Assembly: GCF_020567525.1 (NCBI RefSeq)
Contig: NZ_JAJCVI010000008.1
Span: 47,999-111,998 of the forward strand
Source: Halorubellus salinus
Lineage (GTDB): Archaea > Halobacteriota > Halobacteria > Halobacteriales > Natrialbaceae
Length of the DNA stretch: 64,000 nucleotides
Direction: 5' to 3'
Shown here in pieces: positions 1-9,169 of the stretch (its first letter is position 1; every line of letters starts with the position of its first letter). The position numbers and the translations under genes were made by a program. Under the pieces are notes generated by a model. It was given only the letters and a program-made list of their open reading frames with translations, ran no database searches and had not been told where the DNA came from.

Positions 1-1974
1 CACGACGTCCGCGCCCGCGTCGAGCGCCGCGTCCGCGACCGCCGCCTTCCGCGTGTCGACGCTGATCGTGACGTCGATGCCAGCATCACGGATCGCCTCG
101 ACGACCGGGACGACGCGCGCGATCTCGTCCGCGACCGTGACGGGGTCCGCGCCCGGACGCGTCGACTCCCCGCCGACGTCGATGACGTCCACGCCGTTGG
201 CGACCATCTCCTCGGCGCGCGCGACGGCGTCCTCGAGGCGGTCGTACTCGCCGCCGTCGAAGAACGAGTCCGGCGTCACGTTCAGGATACCCATCACCGC
301 CGTGCCGTCGGTCCACGGCCACCGCGCGTCGGCGTCCGAACCGCCCCCGCCGACGGCGTCGTCGGTCGCGTCGAGCGCGAGCGCGGTCCGGAGTTCGGTG
401 GCGAACCGGTCGAGGCCGTACGGGCCGTCGTCGAGCGCGGACGCGAGTCCCTCGAACTGTGCGAGCGTCCCCATGAGGACGACGTCCAGGCGTTCGTCGT
501 TCCCGTCGAGCCCCGAGACGGTGCACTCGCCGCCGACGCGCAGCAACGCCTCCTTGACCGCGTACGCCTGGCGCTCCTGGAGGCGCGTCCGGAGGACGCG
601 ATGGACGCCATCCGAGCGGAGTTCCGCGACGCCAGCGTCGGGGACGTTCGCGTCCGCGAGCGCGCGCTGTGCGTCGCTCAGGTCGCGTATCGTCTTCGGG
701 ACCTCGATGCGCGTCCAGCGTTCGCGCGCCTCCGCGACCGCGAACAGCGACCCCGTGACGAGCACGCAATCCGCGGGGTCGGCCGCGTCGAGCGCGGCGC
801 CGAGCGCGCTCGCGACTGATTCCCGCGGCGTCACCGTCTCGGCGTTCGCACCGAAGACGCTCCCGAGGACGTCGGCGTCCTCGCTCCGAGACAGGTCCGG
901 CTCGCACGGATAACAGTGCACGGGCGTCGGGATCGCCGCGGCCATCCCGCGGTGGTCCTTGTCGTGCATCGCACCGACGACGAGGTGGAGGTCGTCGTAC
1001 TCGAACGTCGATAGCGTCTCCGCGAGCCCCTCGAACGCTCCCGGGTTGTGCGCGCCGTCGAGCACCGTCAACGGCTCCTGCGAGACGACCTCGAACCGGC
1101 CCGGCCAGTGCGCGGACCGCAGCCCTCTCGCGAGCGTGTCGTCGTCGACGCCAGCGACCTGGCGCGCGAGCGTCGCCGCGATACCGGCGTTCACCGCCTG
1201 GTACTCGCCGAGGAGCGGGATGCGGACGTCGAGCGCGCCGTCATCGTCGGTCTCGATACCGACCGCCGCCTCCGCGTGATTCGTCCGGCCGTCGTACGCG
1301 ACGCGAACGTCCGCATCGTCGCCGACCCCCACGGTGACGACGTCGCCCGCCTGCTCGCGGACCGCCGCGAGCGCCTCGCCCGACGCACCCGTGACGAGCG
1401 GTGCAGCCGCCGGCGCGACGTGGGCCTTGTCGGTCGCGATCTCCGCGATGGTGTCCCCGAGCACGCCCGTGTGTTCGAGCGTGACGCTCGTCACCGCACT
1501 CGCTGCCGGGTCGACGACGCTCGTCGCGTCGAACTTCCCGCCGATACCGACCTCGAGCACCGCCACGTCCACGTCGCGCTCCCCGAAGTACCAGAGCGCG
1601 AGCGCCGTCATCGTCTCGAAGAACGTCGGCGACTCGCCGTCGGCCGCACGCGCCGTGATGTGAGGCCTGGCCTGCTCGACGAACTCGCCGAGCGCCTCGC
1701 GCGTGACCTTCCGTCCGTCCACCCGAACGCGCTCGCGGACGTCCTCCAGGTGCGGGCTCGTGAACAACCCGACCGTCAGGTCCGTCTCCCGCAGCACGGA
1801 CTCCACCATCCGCGCCGTACTCCCCTTCCCGTTCGACCCAGCGACCTGCACGAACTCGACGCCCTCGTGTGGGTTCCCGAGGTGTTCGAGGAGGCGCGCG
1901 GTCGACGCCGTCCCCGGACTCGGACGGTACCGCCGCAGGTCGAACAGGAAGTTCGCCGCCTCGTGATACTGCAT
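1..1974 (-). CDS. folCP: Fused folylpolyglutamate/dihydrofolate synthase - dihydropteroate synthase (3' end outside window)
   Basis: Makes folate precursors in the cytoplasm: the FolP part joins pterin diphosphate to p-aminobenzoate and the FolC part adds glutamate. The first ~480 codons look like a Mur-ligase-type FolC with the P-loop GSNGKGS at residues 46-52. After a Gly/Asp-rich linker (about 540-558) a dihydropteroate synthase begins with MGILNVTPDSF at 561, followed by the GGESTRPG loop and an SVDTRK strand. The fusion order FolC-FolP is known from haloarchaea. The frame is open to base 1, so the C-terminus is missing. The ATG at 1974 has a TATA-like patch centred near 2002, consistent with a leaderless transcript. 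Confidence 0.93.
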   Translation of the reverse strand, partial: MQYHEAANFLFDLRRYRPSPGTASTARLLEHLGNPHEGVEFVQVAGSNGKGSTARMVESVLRETDLTVGLFTSPHLEDVRERVRVDGRKVTREALGEFVEQARPHITARAADGESPTFFETMTALALWYFGERDVDVAVLEVGIGGKFDATSVVDPAASAVTSVTLEHTGVLGDTIAEIATDKAHVAPAAAPLVTGASGEALAAVREQAGDVVTVGVGDDADVRVAYDGRTNHAEAAVGIETDDDGALDVRIPLLGEYQAVNAGIAATLARQVAGVDDDTLARGLRSAHWPGRFEVVSQEPLTVLDGAHNPGAFEGLAETLSTFEYDDLHLVVGAMHDKDHRGMAAAIPTPVHCYPCEPDLSRSEDADVLGSVFGANAETVTPRESVASALGAALDAADPADCVLVTGSLFAVAEARERWTRIEVPKTIRDLSDAQRALADANVPDAGVAELRSDGVHRVLRTRLQERQAYAVKEALLRVGGECTVSGLDGNDERLDVVLMGTLAQFEGLASALDDGPYGLDRFATELRTALALDATDDAVGGGGSDADARWPWTDGTAVMGILNVTPDSFFDGGEYDRLEDAVARAEEMVANGVDVIDVGGESTRPGADPVTVADEIARVVPVVEAIRDAGIDVTISVDTRKAAVADAALDAGADVV

Positions 1975-2082
1975 GCCTGTAGCCACCCGGTCCCAGCGCT
2001 TAGTGGTGTCGAAGGCGGGTCACCGAAGCCGGCGTTTCACCCAACGCGGGGCTTCTTGACCGTCGCGGTCGAACCCGGTTGC

Positions 2083-2532
2083 GTGCGACGACGACGCCTG
2101 CTCGCGGCCGCGACGACGTCCGCGACCGCAACCGCCGGCTGTCTCGCTGGCGCCGGCGGGACCGAGTTCACCGTCTCCGACCCGCCGCCGTCGCTCCGCG
2201 AGGCAGGCGAGTGCCCGAGCGACGACGTCGAGGCCTCGCTCTCGCTCGGCGACCCCGTCGACTCCCCTCGGAGCGAGGCCGCGGTCGTCCCGTACGAGGA
2301 CCTGCGAGAACCCGCGAAGCTCGTCTTCCGGTTCTATCGCGCCCGCGGCAGCGCCGTGACGTGTACCGAACCGAAGCGCTTCTCGATACTCCTCGGCGAC
2401 CTCACCGACCACGGAACCGACCCGTACCGCGAAGCGAACGGGTACGCTCCGGAGTGGTTGTACGTCCAGACGAACGGGAAACACCATCGCGTCAACCGGC
2501 TCGTCGTCTACGACCAGGTTCTCCAGTACTGA
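2083..2532 (+). CDS. Small Tat lipoprotein, function unknown
   Basis: A 149-residue protein opening with four arginines, a short hydrophobic stretch and a lipobox-like AGCLAG (Cys near residue 20), the usual form of a haloarchaeal Tat-exported lipoprotein anchored outside the membrane. The mature part is acidic with two further cysteines and no domain I recognise. The GTG at 2083 is chosen because it starts the signal peptide exactly and has a TATA-like TTCTTG about 28 nt upstream. The reading frame stays open far upstream, but that part runs antisense to folCP and is not coding. Transcribed divergently from folCP. Confidence 0.72.
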   Translation: MRRRRLLAAATTSATATAGCLAGAGGTEFTVSDPPPSLREAGECPSDDVEASLSLGDPVDSPRSEAAVVPYEDLREPAKLVFRFYRARGSAVTCTEPKRFSILLGDLTDHGTDPYREANGYAPEWLYVQTNGKHHRVNRLVVYDQVLQY

Positions 2533-2573
2533 CCCGCGATTGCGCTGGAACCCTCGACGACCGCGGCCCCACG

Positions 2574-3443
2574 TTACCGAACGTGCGACTGCACCCAGAA
2601 GACGCCGGAGACGTCCTCGCCGCGCTCGGGGACGCGACCGCTGATGGCGTGCGCGCCGGCGTAGAGCCACGTCTCGTAGTCGGTGCCGTCGCCGTCCCTG
2701 GTGAGTGGCACGCGGAACCGGTAGCCGTTCGCGTCGAAGAACGGGACGCGCTGGACCTCCCGCACGGTCGTCTGGAACGCGAAGTCCGCGACGCCGCCGC
2801 CCTCCACTGGCGCGAATCCCGCCATCCCGGCGGTGGAGAACTCGCCGCCGTCGTCGGTCTCGTAGGTCTCCTCGTCCGCGAGCTCGACGGCGTACGCGAG
2901 CGCCGCGAGTTCGACGTCGGCGTCGCCGAGGGGGACGCCGCCGACGCCCCACGCGCTCGCGCCGTACGTCGCGAACTCCTCCGGGCCGAGGACGACGGTC
3001 GCGTCCGCCTCCAGGTCGGTCTCCCACGGCGTCACGTCCGTCACGGTCGTCTCGTGAACGACGCCGTCGCCGATCGGGTACGCCGTCAGGACGTCGCCGT
3101 GCTCCCGGACGACGCGACACCGGAGGTTCCCGGCGCCGTACTCGACCGCGTCGACGCCCTCGACGCGGCTCTCCCGGACGCGCCCGTCGTCGAGCGTCGT
3201 CGCGACGACGCGCTGGAGCGCCTCGTCGGAATCCACCGCGGTATCCCAGTGGCGGCCGTGCCCGCCGCCACGACGCCGCGGCCCCGGCTGCGGGTCGAGC
3301 GCGGCCGCGTCCGCGTCCAACCCCCACGCCCCGTCACCGCCGACGCCGCCGTCGCTACCTCCTGCGTCGCTCGCGTCGTCGCCGGTCGCGTCCGCGTCGC
3401 CGCCCCGGCCGAGCGCGCGACGCATCGCGTCGAACAACCCCAT
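2574..3443 (-). CDS. Conserved-looking haloarchaeal protein of unknown function
   Basis: 289 residues. The start MGLFDAMRRALGRG is amphipathic and is followed by a Gly/Asp-rich low-complexity stretch (about 14-70). The remaining ~210 residues are a soluble acidic domain rich in beta-strand-like segments, ending in FWVQSHVR. No signal peptide or transmembrane helix is visible. I do not recognise the family. The ATG at 3443 has a T-rich TATA-like patch about 28 nt upstream. It is convergent with the preceding lipoprotein gene and lies head-to-tail with the SHOCT gene 72 bp upstream. Confidence 0.7.
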   Translation of the reverse strand: MGLFDAMRRALGRGGDADATGDDASDAGGSDGGVGGDGAWGLDADAAALDPQPGPRRRGGGHGRHWDTAVDSDEALQRVVATTLDDGRVRESRVEGVDAVEYGAGNLRCRVVREHGDVLTAYPIGDGVVHETTVTDVTPWETDLEADATVVLGPEEFATYGASAWGVGGVPLGDADVELAALAYAVELADEETYETDDGGEFSTAGMAGFAPVEGGGVADFAFQTTVREVQRVPFFDANGYRFRVPLTRDGDGTDYETWLYAGAHAISGRVPERGEDVSGVFWVQSHVR

Positions 3444-3515
3444 GCGACCGCCGACGAGCTGCCGAGAGAAGAAACCTGCGAGGGAGCGGGCGACCCGGCG
3501 ACGAAACCCCGGCCG

Positions 3516-4145
3516 CTATCGATGGTCGCGCTCGACGTCCGCATCCGCGGGTTCGCTCTCCGCGGCGTCGCCGTCGTCGGTCGCGTCCTCGCGTGCGCGC
3601 TCACCGTCGACGTCGTCGCGTCGGAGCTCCGCCTCGAACCCGCGGTCGAACTCGTCGTCGAAGTCCGTCGCCGACCAGTCCGTCGCCGCGTCCTCGTCCG
3701 CGAGGAGTCGCTCCAGTTCGCGCTCGAACTCGCGCTCGGTGAGTTCGCCGGCGGCGTACCGCTCCTTCAGCGCCTCGCGGCGGTCCTCGACCGTCGGCGC
3801 GACGCGGCCCGACACGTTCACGTCCGCGAGCCACGGCACGTGCCCTTCCACGCCGCGAGCGACGCGCTCCAGGCGGTCGCTCCGCGGGAGCTCCGCGAGC
3901 CGGAGCGCGCGAACGAGCAGCCACGCGAGCAGTGCCGCACCCACGACCGTCAGCGTCGCCAGCGCGAGCAGGACGGGGAGCGCCGCGCGCAACAGGACCA
4001 GCAGGATGGACTCGCCAGCCGCTGCCGTCGCAACCGCCGACACGACCGCGAGCGTCCCGAACCCGAGGGTGCCGACGGCCGCGAGCCCGACCAGCACCAG
4101 CGCGACCGACAGCCACCGCAGTCGCCGGTCCGAGAGTACGCTCAT
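3516..4145 (-). CDS. SHOCT-domain membrane protein
   Basis: 209 residues. Two or three hydrophobic helices fill residues 10-85, followed by a soluble tail. Residues 123-148 (REALKERYAAGELTEREFE) match the short C-terminal SHOCT motif found at the ends of many membrane proteins and thought to mediate oligomerisation. The last ~50 residues are almost entirely acidic. The frame extends upstream of 4145, but the ATG there has a TATA-like TTTTTCTA centred 27-28 nt upstream on the same strand and begins directly before the first helix. Function unknown. Confidence 0.75.
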   Translation of the reverse strand: MSVLSDRRLRWLSVALVLVGLAAVGTLGFGTLAVVSAVATAAAGESILLVLLRAALPVLLALATLTVVGAALLAWLLVRALRLAELPRSDRLERVARGVEGHVPWLADVNVSGRVAPTVEDRREALKERYAAGELTEREFERELERLLADEDAATDWSATDFDDEFDRGFEAELRRDDVDGERAREDATDDGDAAESEPADADVERDHR

Positions 4146-4251
4146 CGTCGCGGAGTAGGCGCGACGCGGTAGAAAAACCCACGGGCGATCCACGCTCGTC
4201 GACGCACTGGCTGACCGAAGACACTTACGTCCGCCCGCGACAGCAACGAGC

Positions 4252-5016
4252 GTGCGACGCCGCTCGCTTCTCGCCACCGTCGGCTCGACCGCTGCTGTCG
4301 GGCTCGCTGGCTGCACGCTCCTCGACCCCGACCGCGAGGTCGACGACGGCGACACCGTCGCGCTCGACGCCGGCGACGTGACGCTCGGCTGGCTCGGCGT
4401 CCAGTCGTCGTTCGTCGACGACACCAGCGCGCCCGCCACGGCGTACGGCGCAGCTGACGCGGCGTTCGTCGTCCTCGACTGCGACCTCCGCGCGTACGAC
4501 GCCCCCGTCGACGACCTCCCCATCGCGGTCGAACTCGACCGGGGAGGCGTCCGACGCGTGAGCGACCCGCGAATCTCCGGGCTCGGCGACGACCGGCCGC
4601 GACTCGGGTTCCGGGTCCCGACCGGCGAGCCGCTCGAATCGGGCGCCGTCGTCCTCGAGGACGCCGAGGGACGCGAACGACGCTACCCCTTCCCCGAACG
4701 CGTCCGCGAACCACTCGCGACCCCCGCCTCGTGGCGCGTCGACGTCGACGCCCCCGACACCATCGCCGCACCCGGTTCGGCGCGCGCCTGGACGACCGCA
4801 ACCAACACCGGCGACACCGCCGGCCGACTCGCCGCCGTCCTCACGCACGACGCCGCCGACGACCTCTACTGGACGCACACGTACGACGCACCAGGCACCG
4901 GCGACGAGACCTACGGCTACCGCCTCCACTGCCTCTGCGGCGACGCCGAGGAACTCACGATCACCCTCGACTGGGGCGTAGACGAGTGGACCGGCGTCGT
5001 CTCGGTCGAACCCTGA
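4252..5016 (+). CDS. Tat lipoprotein, function unknown
   Basis: 254 residues starting with GTG. The N-terminus MRRRSLLATVG...GLAGCTLL is a Tat signal with a lipobox cysteine at about residue 21. The mature part is strongly acidic and beta-rich, with a CxxC-like pair near the C-terminus (HCLCGD). The second half resembles an Ig-like or CARDB-type surface domain, but this is only an impression from the alternation of strands. A CACTTACG patch sits about 26 nt before the start. Divergent from the SHOCT gene, so the two share a 106-bp promoter region. Confidence 0.72.
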   Translation: MRRRSLLATVGSTAAVGLAGCTLLDPDREVDDGDTVALDAGDVTLGWLGVQSSFVDDTSAPATAYGAADAAFVVLDCDLRAYDAPVDDLPIAVELDRGGVRRVSDPRISGLGDDRPRLGFRVPTGEPLESGAVVLEDAEGRERRYPFPERVREPLATPASWRVDVDAPDTIAAPGSARAWTTATNTGDTAGRLAAVLTHDAADDLYWTHTYDAPGTGDETYGYRLHCLCGDAEELTITLDWGVDEWTGVVSVEP

Positions 5017-5185
5017 TCGACTCGACGAGGAGAAGAGGCCGCAACTGTATCGAGACGAGACCTTTGGGCCTGCTCGCTGACTTTCGACACAGGTCGCTGG
5101 CGCTCGATCGTGTCTGAAGTCGTGCGAGACGGTCGCGCTCGCTCACTGCGTTCGGTCGCGCGCTGCGACCTGCCGATCTCCGTCG

Positions 5186-6838
5186 CTAATCGTGACGGAA
5201 ACACCGCTGCCCGGTCATGACCATCGTCATCCCGAGCTCGTTCGCCGCTTCGATGACCTTGTCGTCGTTCTTCGACCCGCCGGGCTGGATGACCGCCTCG
5301 ATACCCGCTTCGGCGGCTTCCTCGACGGCGTCCGGGAACGGGAAGAACGCGTCCGACCCCATCACCGCGCCCTCAGCGGTCTTGCCTTCGGCGTCGCGCT
5401 CGGCCTTCATCGCCGCGATCTCGACCGCGTCCACGCGCGACACCTGACCGACGCCGAGGCCGACCGTCTCGGTGCCCTTCGCGAACACGATCCCGTTCGA
5501 CTTCACGTGCTTCTGGACCTTCCACGCGAACAGCATCGACTCCAGCTCTTCCTCGGTGGGTTCGCGCTCGGTGACGACCTCCAGGTCCTCGCGCGACACC
5601 GGTTCGAGGTCGCGTTCCTGGACGAGGCGGCCGCCGACGAGTTCCTTGCTCGTGAAGCGCTCGCGGGTCGCGTCGAGGTCGCCGTCGTCGGTGTACGAGG
5701 TGAGGTCGCCGACGTCGAGCACGCGCAGGTTCTTCTTCGCGGTGAGGACGTCGAGCGCGTCGTCGGTGTACCCGGGCGCGACGACGACCTCCTTGAACGA
5801 GTCGGCGACGAGTTCGGCGGTGTCGGCGTCGCACTCGCGGTTCAGCGCGACGATGCCGCCGAACGCGGACTTCGCGTCCGTCGCCAGGGCGTCCGCGTAG
5901 GCGTCAGCGAGCGTGTCGGCCGTCGCACAGCCCGCGGGGTTCGTGTGCTTGATGACGGCGGCGGCGGGCTCGTCGAACTCCTTGATGAGATAGAGGGCAC
6001 CGTCGGCGTCGTTGTAGTTGTTGTAGCTCAGGGCCTTCGCGCCCTCGTTCAGCTGGTCGGCGTGGACGACGCTCGCTTCCTCGCTCGTGTTGTCCGCGTA
6101 GAGCGCGGCGTCCTGATGGGGGTTCTCGCCGTACCGGAGGTCCGCGTGGCGGTCCTCGGTGACGACGCGACGCTCCGGGAGCCCGCCGTCGTCGTCCGCG
6201 CCGTCGCCCGCGACGTGAACGGCGTTCGCGTCGAGGTCGACCTCGACGCGGTCCTCGGCGAACCACTTCACGGCGCGCGGGTACGCCTTGAACTCGCCCT
6301 CGTAGAGCACGCGCTCTTTGAGCGACTCGGTGTCGTCGCCCTCGTAGACGGGGACGGGTTCCTGCGTGACGATGGGGCCGCCGTCGACCTCGTCGGCGAC
6401 GACGGTCCCGTCGTCGTCCGTGGCGTCCGTGACGACGTGCACGGTACAGCCCGTGGTCTTCGCGCCAGCGTCGAGCGCATCACCCCAGGCGTCCATGCCT
6501 GGGAACGACGGGAGGAGGCTCGGGTGGACGTTGACTGTCGTCGGCATGGTGTCGAGGAAGGTATCCGAGAGCACGCGCATGTAGCCGTCGAGACAGACGA
6601 GGTCGACGTCGTACGCGGCGAGTTCGTCGACGAGTCGCTGCTCGTGCTCGCGTCGGGATTCGTCGTCGCCCTGTTCGACGGCGACCGTCGGGATGCCGCG
6701 TTCCTCGGCCTTCTCGAGGATTGGCGCGTCGGCGTGGTTGCTCGCGACGACGGCGAGTTCCGCGCCGCCTGGCTGGAGGTCCTGGACGTGCACGAGGTTC
6801 CGGCCGCGGTTCGAGGCGAGGCCCGCGATGCGTGTCAT
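5186..6838 (-). CDS. purNH: Fused GAR formyltransferase / AICAR formyltransferase
   Basis: Carries two formyl-transfer steps of purine synthesis in one 550-residue protein. Residues 1-200 are a PurN-type domain: the substrate loop with N103 and H105 lies in VNVHPSLLPSF, and the aspartate is in VDGGPI at about 152. From about residue 225 an AICAR transformylase follows, recognised by LRYGENPHQ, the Lys-His pair in IKHTNPAGCA and the segment KGTETVGLGVGQVSR. The IMP cyclohydrolase domain of bacterial PurH is absent; in archaea that step is done by PurO. The ATG at 6838 is preferred to an in-frame ATG 60 nt upstream because it begins the PurN fold and has a TATA-like patch at about -28. Divergent from purB. 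Confidence 0.95.
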   Translation of the reverse strand: MTRIAGLASNRGRNLVHVQDLQPGGAELAVVASNHADAPILEKAEERGIPTVAVEQGDDESRREHEQRLVDELAAYDVDLVCLDGYMRVLSDTFLDTMPTTVNVHPSLLPSFPGMDAWGDALDAGAKTTGCTVHVVTDATDDDGTVVADEVDGGPIVTQEPVPVYEGDDTESLKERVLYEGEFKAYPRAVKWFAEDRVEVDLDANAVHVAGDGADDDGGLPERRVVTEDRHADLRYGENPHQDAALYADNTSEEASVVHADQLNEGAKALSYNNYNDADGALYLIKEFDEPAAAVIKHTNPAGCATADTLADAYADALATDAKSAFGGIVALNRECDADTAELVADSFKEVVVAPGYTDDALDVLTAKKNLRVLDVGDLTSYTDDGDLDATRERFTSKELVGGRLVQERDLEPVSREDLEVVTEREPTEEELESMLFAWKVQKHVKSNGIVFAKGTETVGLGVGQVSRVDAVEIAAMKAERDAEGKTAEGAVMGSDAFFPFPDAVEEAAEAGIEAVIQPGGSKNDDKVIEAANELGMTMVMTGQRCFRHD

Positions 6839-7005
6839 GGTCGAAACCGGTCGCGCTGGCGGGTTAGTGGTTTCGGTCCAGACCGCGAGAGTATGCACGA
6901 ACGAGCATAACTACGGCGCGAGCGGTGTAAGTAGCGCCACGAGTATGCACGCCCGTGTGGTTACGTTCCGACACGCTTTTGCCGACACCGGTGGCAGTTC
7001 CGGCC

Positions 7006-8388
7006 ATGACAGACCCCCTGCTGGCCGTGTCGCCGCTCGACGGCCGGTACGCCTCGCGGACCAGTCCGCTCGCGCCGTACGCGAGCGAGTCCGCGCTGAT
7101 GCGCGCTCGCGTCGAAGTCGAGGTCGAGTACCTCCTCGCGCTGAGCGACCTCGACGCGACGCCCCTCGAGGTATCGGACGCCCAGGCCGCCGAGTTGCGG
7201 TCGTGCTACGAGGACTGGACCACCGAAGACGCCCAGGTCGTCAAGCAGATCGAGGTCGACGGCTACGGCGAGTACTCGGCGACGAACCACGACGTCAAAG
7301 CAGTCGAGTACTACGTTCGCCTCCACCTCCCCGACGGCCTCGACGCGGCGAACTGGATCCACTTCGGCCTCACGAGCGAGGACGTGAACAACCTCGCGCA
7401 TCGCCTCCTCGCGAAGGGCGCCGTCGAGGACGTCCTCCTCCCCGAGCTCCGCGAGATACGGGACACGCTCGCGGCCATGGCCCGAGAGCACCGCGCCGTC
7501 CCGATGCTCGCTCGCACGCACGGCCAGCCCGCGACCCCGACCACGTTCGGGAAGGAGATGGCGGTGTACGCCGCACGACTCGGCCGGACGACCGCGCGGG
7601 TCGCCGGGGCCGCGGACGCTCTCAGCGGGAAGCTCGCCGGCGCATCCGGGACGTACGCCGCGCATCACGCCGCGTACCCCGACGTCGACTGGCGCGCGTT
7701 CGCTCGCGAGTTCGTCACCGACCTCGGCCTCGAGTTCACGTCGCTCGCGACGCAGGTGAATCCCTGCGACGACCTCGCCGAGTGCTTCGACGCGCTCCGC
7801 GGGGCGAACCAGGTCCTGCTCGACCTCGACCGCGACGTCTGGCTGTACGTCAGCCAGCGCTACCTCGGCCAGGAGGCGACCGAGGGCGAGACCGGGAGTT
7901 CGACGATGCCCCACAAGGTCAACCCCATCGACTTCGAGAACTCGGAGGGCAACCTCTCGAAGGCGAACTCGGACCTGCACTTCCTCGGCGAGTACGTCAC
8001 CACGAGCCGCCTCCAGCGCGACCTCTCCGATTCGACCGTCAAACGGAACGTCGGCGCGGCGTTCGCGCACTGCCTCATCGCGTACTCGAAGACCCAGAAC
8101 GGGCTCGCGAAGGTCGTCCCGAACGAGCACGTGATGCGCGAGGACCTCGAATCGACGCCCGAGATACTCGGCGAAGCCATCCAGACCATCCTCCGGCGCG
8201 AGGGCGACACCGACGCCTACGAGCGCGTGAAGGACCTCACTCGGGGCAAGCGCGTGACGATGGACGACTTCCACGCGCTCTTCGACGACCTCGACGTGAG
8301 CGAGAGCGTCCGCGAGGAACTGAAGGCACTCACGCCGTCGGGGTACGTCGGCGTCGCGAGCGACCTCGTCGACGACGTCGATACCTGA
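7006..8388 (+). CDS. purB: Adenylosuccinate lyase
   Basis: Catalyses two fumarate-releasing steps of purine synthesis, cleaving SAICAR and adenylosuccinate. 460 residues, normal for the fumarase/aspartase superfamily. Visible motifs are the N-terminal SPLDGRY, the central TxxxHxQPATP-type region (ARTHGQPATPTT) and the superfamily signature GSSTMPHKVNP at about residues 296-306. The ATG at 7006 follows a TATA-like GCTTTTGC at -28. It is head-to-head with purNH across 167 bp, so both purine genes probably respond to the same signals. The stop codon lies inside the first copy of a 24-bp repeat. Confidence 0.96.
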   Translation: MTDPLLAVSPLDGRYASRTSPLAPYASESALMRARVEVEVEYLLALSDLDATPLEVSDAQAAELRSCYEDWTTEDAQVVKQIEVDGYGEYSATNHDVKAVEYYVRLHLPDGLDAANWIHFGLTSEDVNNLAHRLLAKGAVEDVLLPELREIRDTLAAMAREHRAVPMLARTHGQPATPTTFGKEMAVYAARLGRTTARVAGAADALSGKLAGASGTYAAHHAAYPDVDWRAFAREFVTDLGLEFTSLATQVNPCDDLAECFDALRGANQVLLDLDRDVWLYVSQRYLGQEATEGETGSSTMPHKVNPIDFENSEGNLSKANSDLHFLGEYVTTSRLQRDLSDSTVKRNVGAAFAHCLIAYSKTQNGLAKVVPNEHVMREDLESTPEILGEAIQTILRREGDTDAYERVKDLTRGKRVTMDDFHALFDDLDVSESVREELKALTPSGYVGVASDLVDDVDT

Positions 8389-8450
8389 CCGGACGCACGC
8401 GTCGACGCCTGACCTGACGCATACGCCGACACCTGACCGGACGCATACGC
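8379..8450. repeat. 24-bp tandem repeat, three copies, at the end of purB
   Basis: Three adjacent 24-bp units at 8379-8402, 8403-8426 and 8427-8450. Copies 2 and 3 differ at two positions and copy 1 is more diverged at its 3' end. The purB stop codon is inside copy 1. A 7-bp inverted repeat, cgacacc at 8427-8433 and ggtgtcg at 8456-8462, overlaps the last copy. The array separates convergent purB and the TetR gene and may take part in termination; that role is inference. Confidence 0.8.
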
Positions 8451-8463
8451 CGACGGGTGTCGG

Positions 8464-9072
8464 TCAGTCCGCGGTCAATCCGCGCGCGACCGCTTCGATG
8501 ACGAGGTCGCGGGTCTCGCGGTACGTGTCGTCGCCGCCGAGGTCGTCGGTGTGCAGCGTCAGCAGCGAGACGGCGCGGATGGCGTTCGCGACCGTCTCCG
8601 GGTCCGGGCCGTCGACCGCGCCGGCCTCGTACCACGCCTCGACGTAGGGCAGGAAGTACGCGAGGCTCTGCTGGCGTTCGGCCTCCAGTTCCGCGTCCGT
8701 GTGGGCGTTCCGGAGCCGCTGGAGGTCGTCGTCGTCGACGAGCAACTGGCGGATGAGCGGGTTCGTCTCGATCTCGTCCATGAGGCGCGTGAGGAACGCG
8801 ACGATGACCGCCTCCGGGTCGTCGTCCTCGCGCTCGAAGGGCGCGACGAGCTCGGGGAGGAGCCGTTCGCCCTCGCGGTCGAGGACCTCGAGGAACAGCG
8901 CCTCCTTCGAGTCGAAGAACTGGTAGAACGTCCCGTTCGCGATGCCGACGGGGTCGGTGAGGTCCGCGATGGTCGTCTTCGAGAGCCCGTAACGCTCGAA
9001 GAGTTCGCGGCCCGCCGCGACGAGCTCCTCGCGGATGCGTTCCCGGTCCGCGTCAGTGAAGCCGCTACTCAT
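8464..9072 (-). CDS. TetR/AcrR-family transcriptional repressor
   Basis: 202 residues. The N-terminal helix-turn-helix lies at about residues 30-60 (TTIADLTDPVGIANGTFYQFF), the typical TetR DNA-binding domain, followed by an all-helical ligand-binding and dimerisation domain. It is the last gene of an operon-like run behind an ABC exporter ATPase and permease, 97 bp after the permease stop. No TATA-like patch precedes it, which fits cotranscription. The likely role is ligand-relieved repression of the exporter. A candidate palindromic site lies at 11071-11093, over the operon promoter. Confidence 0.88.
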   Translation of the reverse strand: MSSGFTDADRERIREELVAAGRELFERYGLSKTTIADLTDPVGIANGTFYQFFDSKEALFLEVLDREGERLLPELVAPFEREDDDPEAVIVAFLTRLMDEIETNPLIRQLLVDDDDLQRLRNAHTDAELEAERQQSLAYFLPYVEAWYEAGAVDGPDPETVANAIRAVSLLTLHTDDLGGDDTYRETRDLVIEAVARGLTAD

Positions 9073-9169
9073 CTGTCACCTCGACGTTCGACCGGACGGA
9101 CTCGACGCTTCCGGTTCGCGACGTGACGCGACGGCGTCGACGGGACGGCCGCGCGTGGCACCCGGGGCG

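Noticed and set aside
1048..2082. N-terminal extension of the lipoprotein frame across folCP
   Set aside because: The sequence is arginine-rich antisense of folCP; the GTG at 2083 begins a Tat lipoprotein signal with a TATA-like patch at the right distance.
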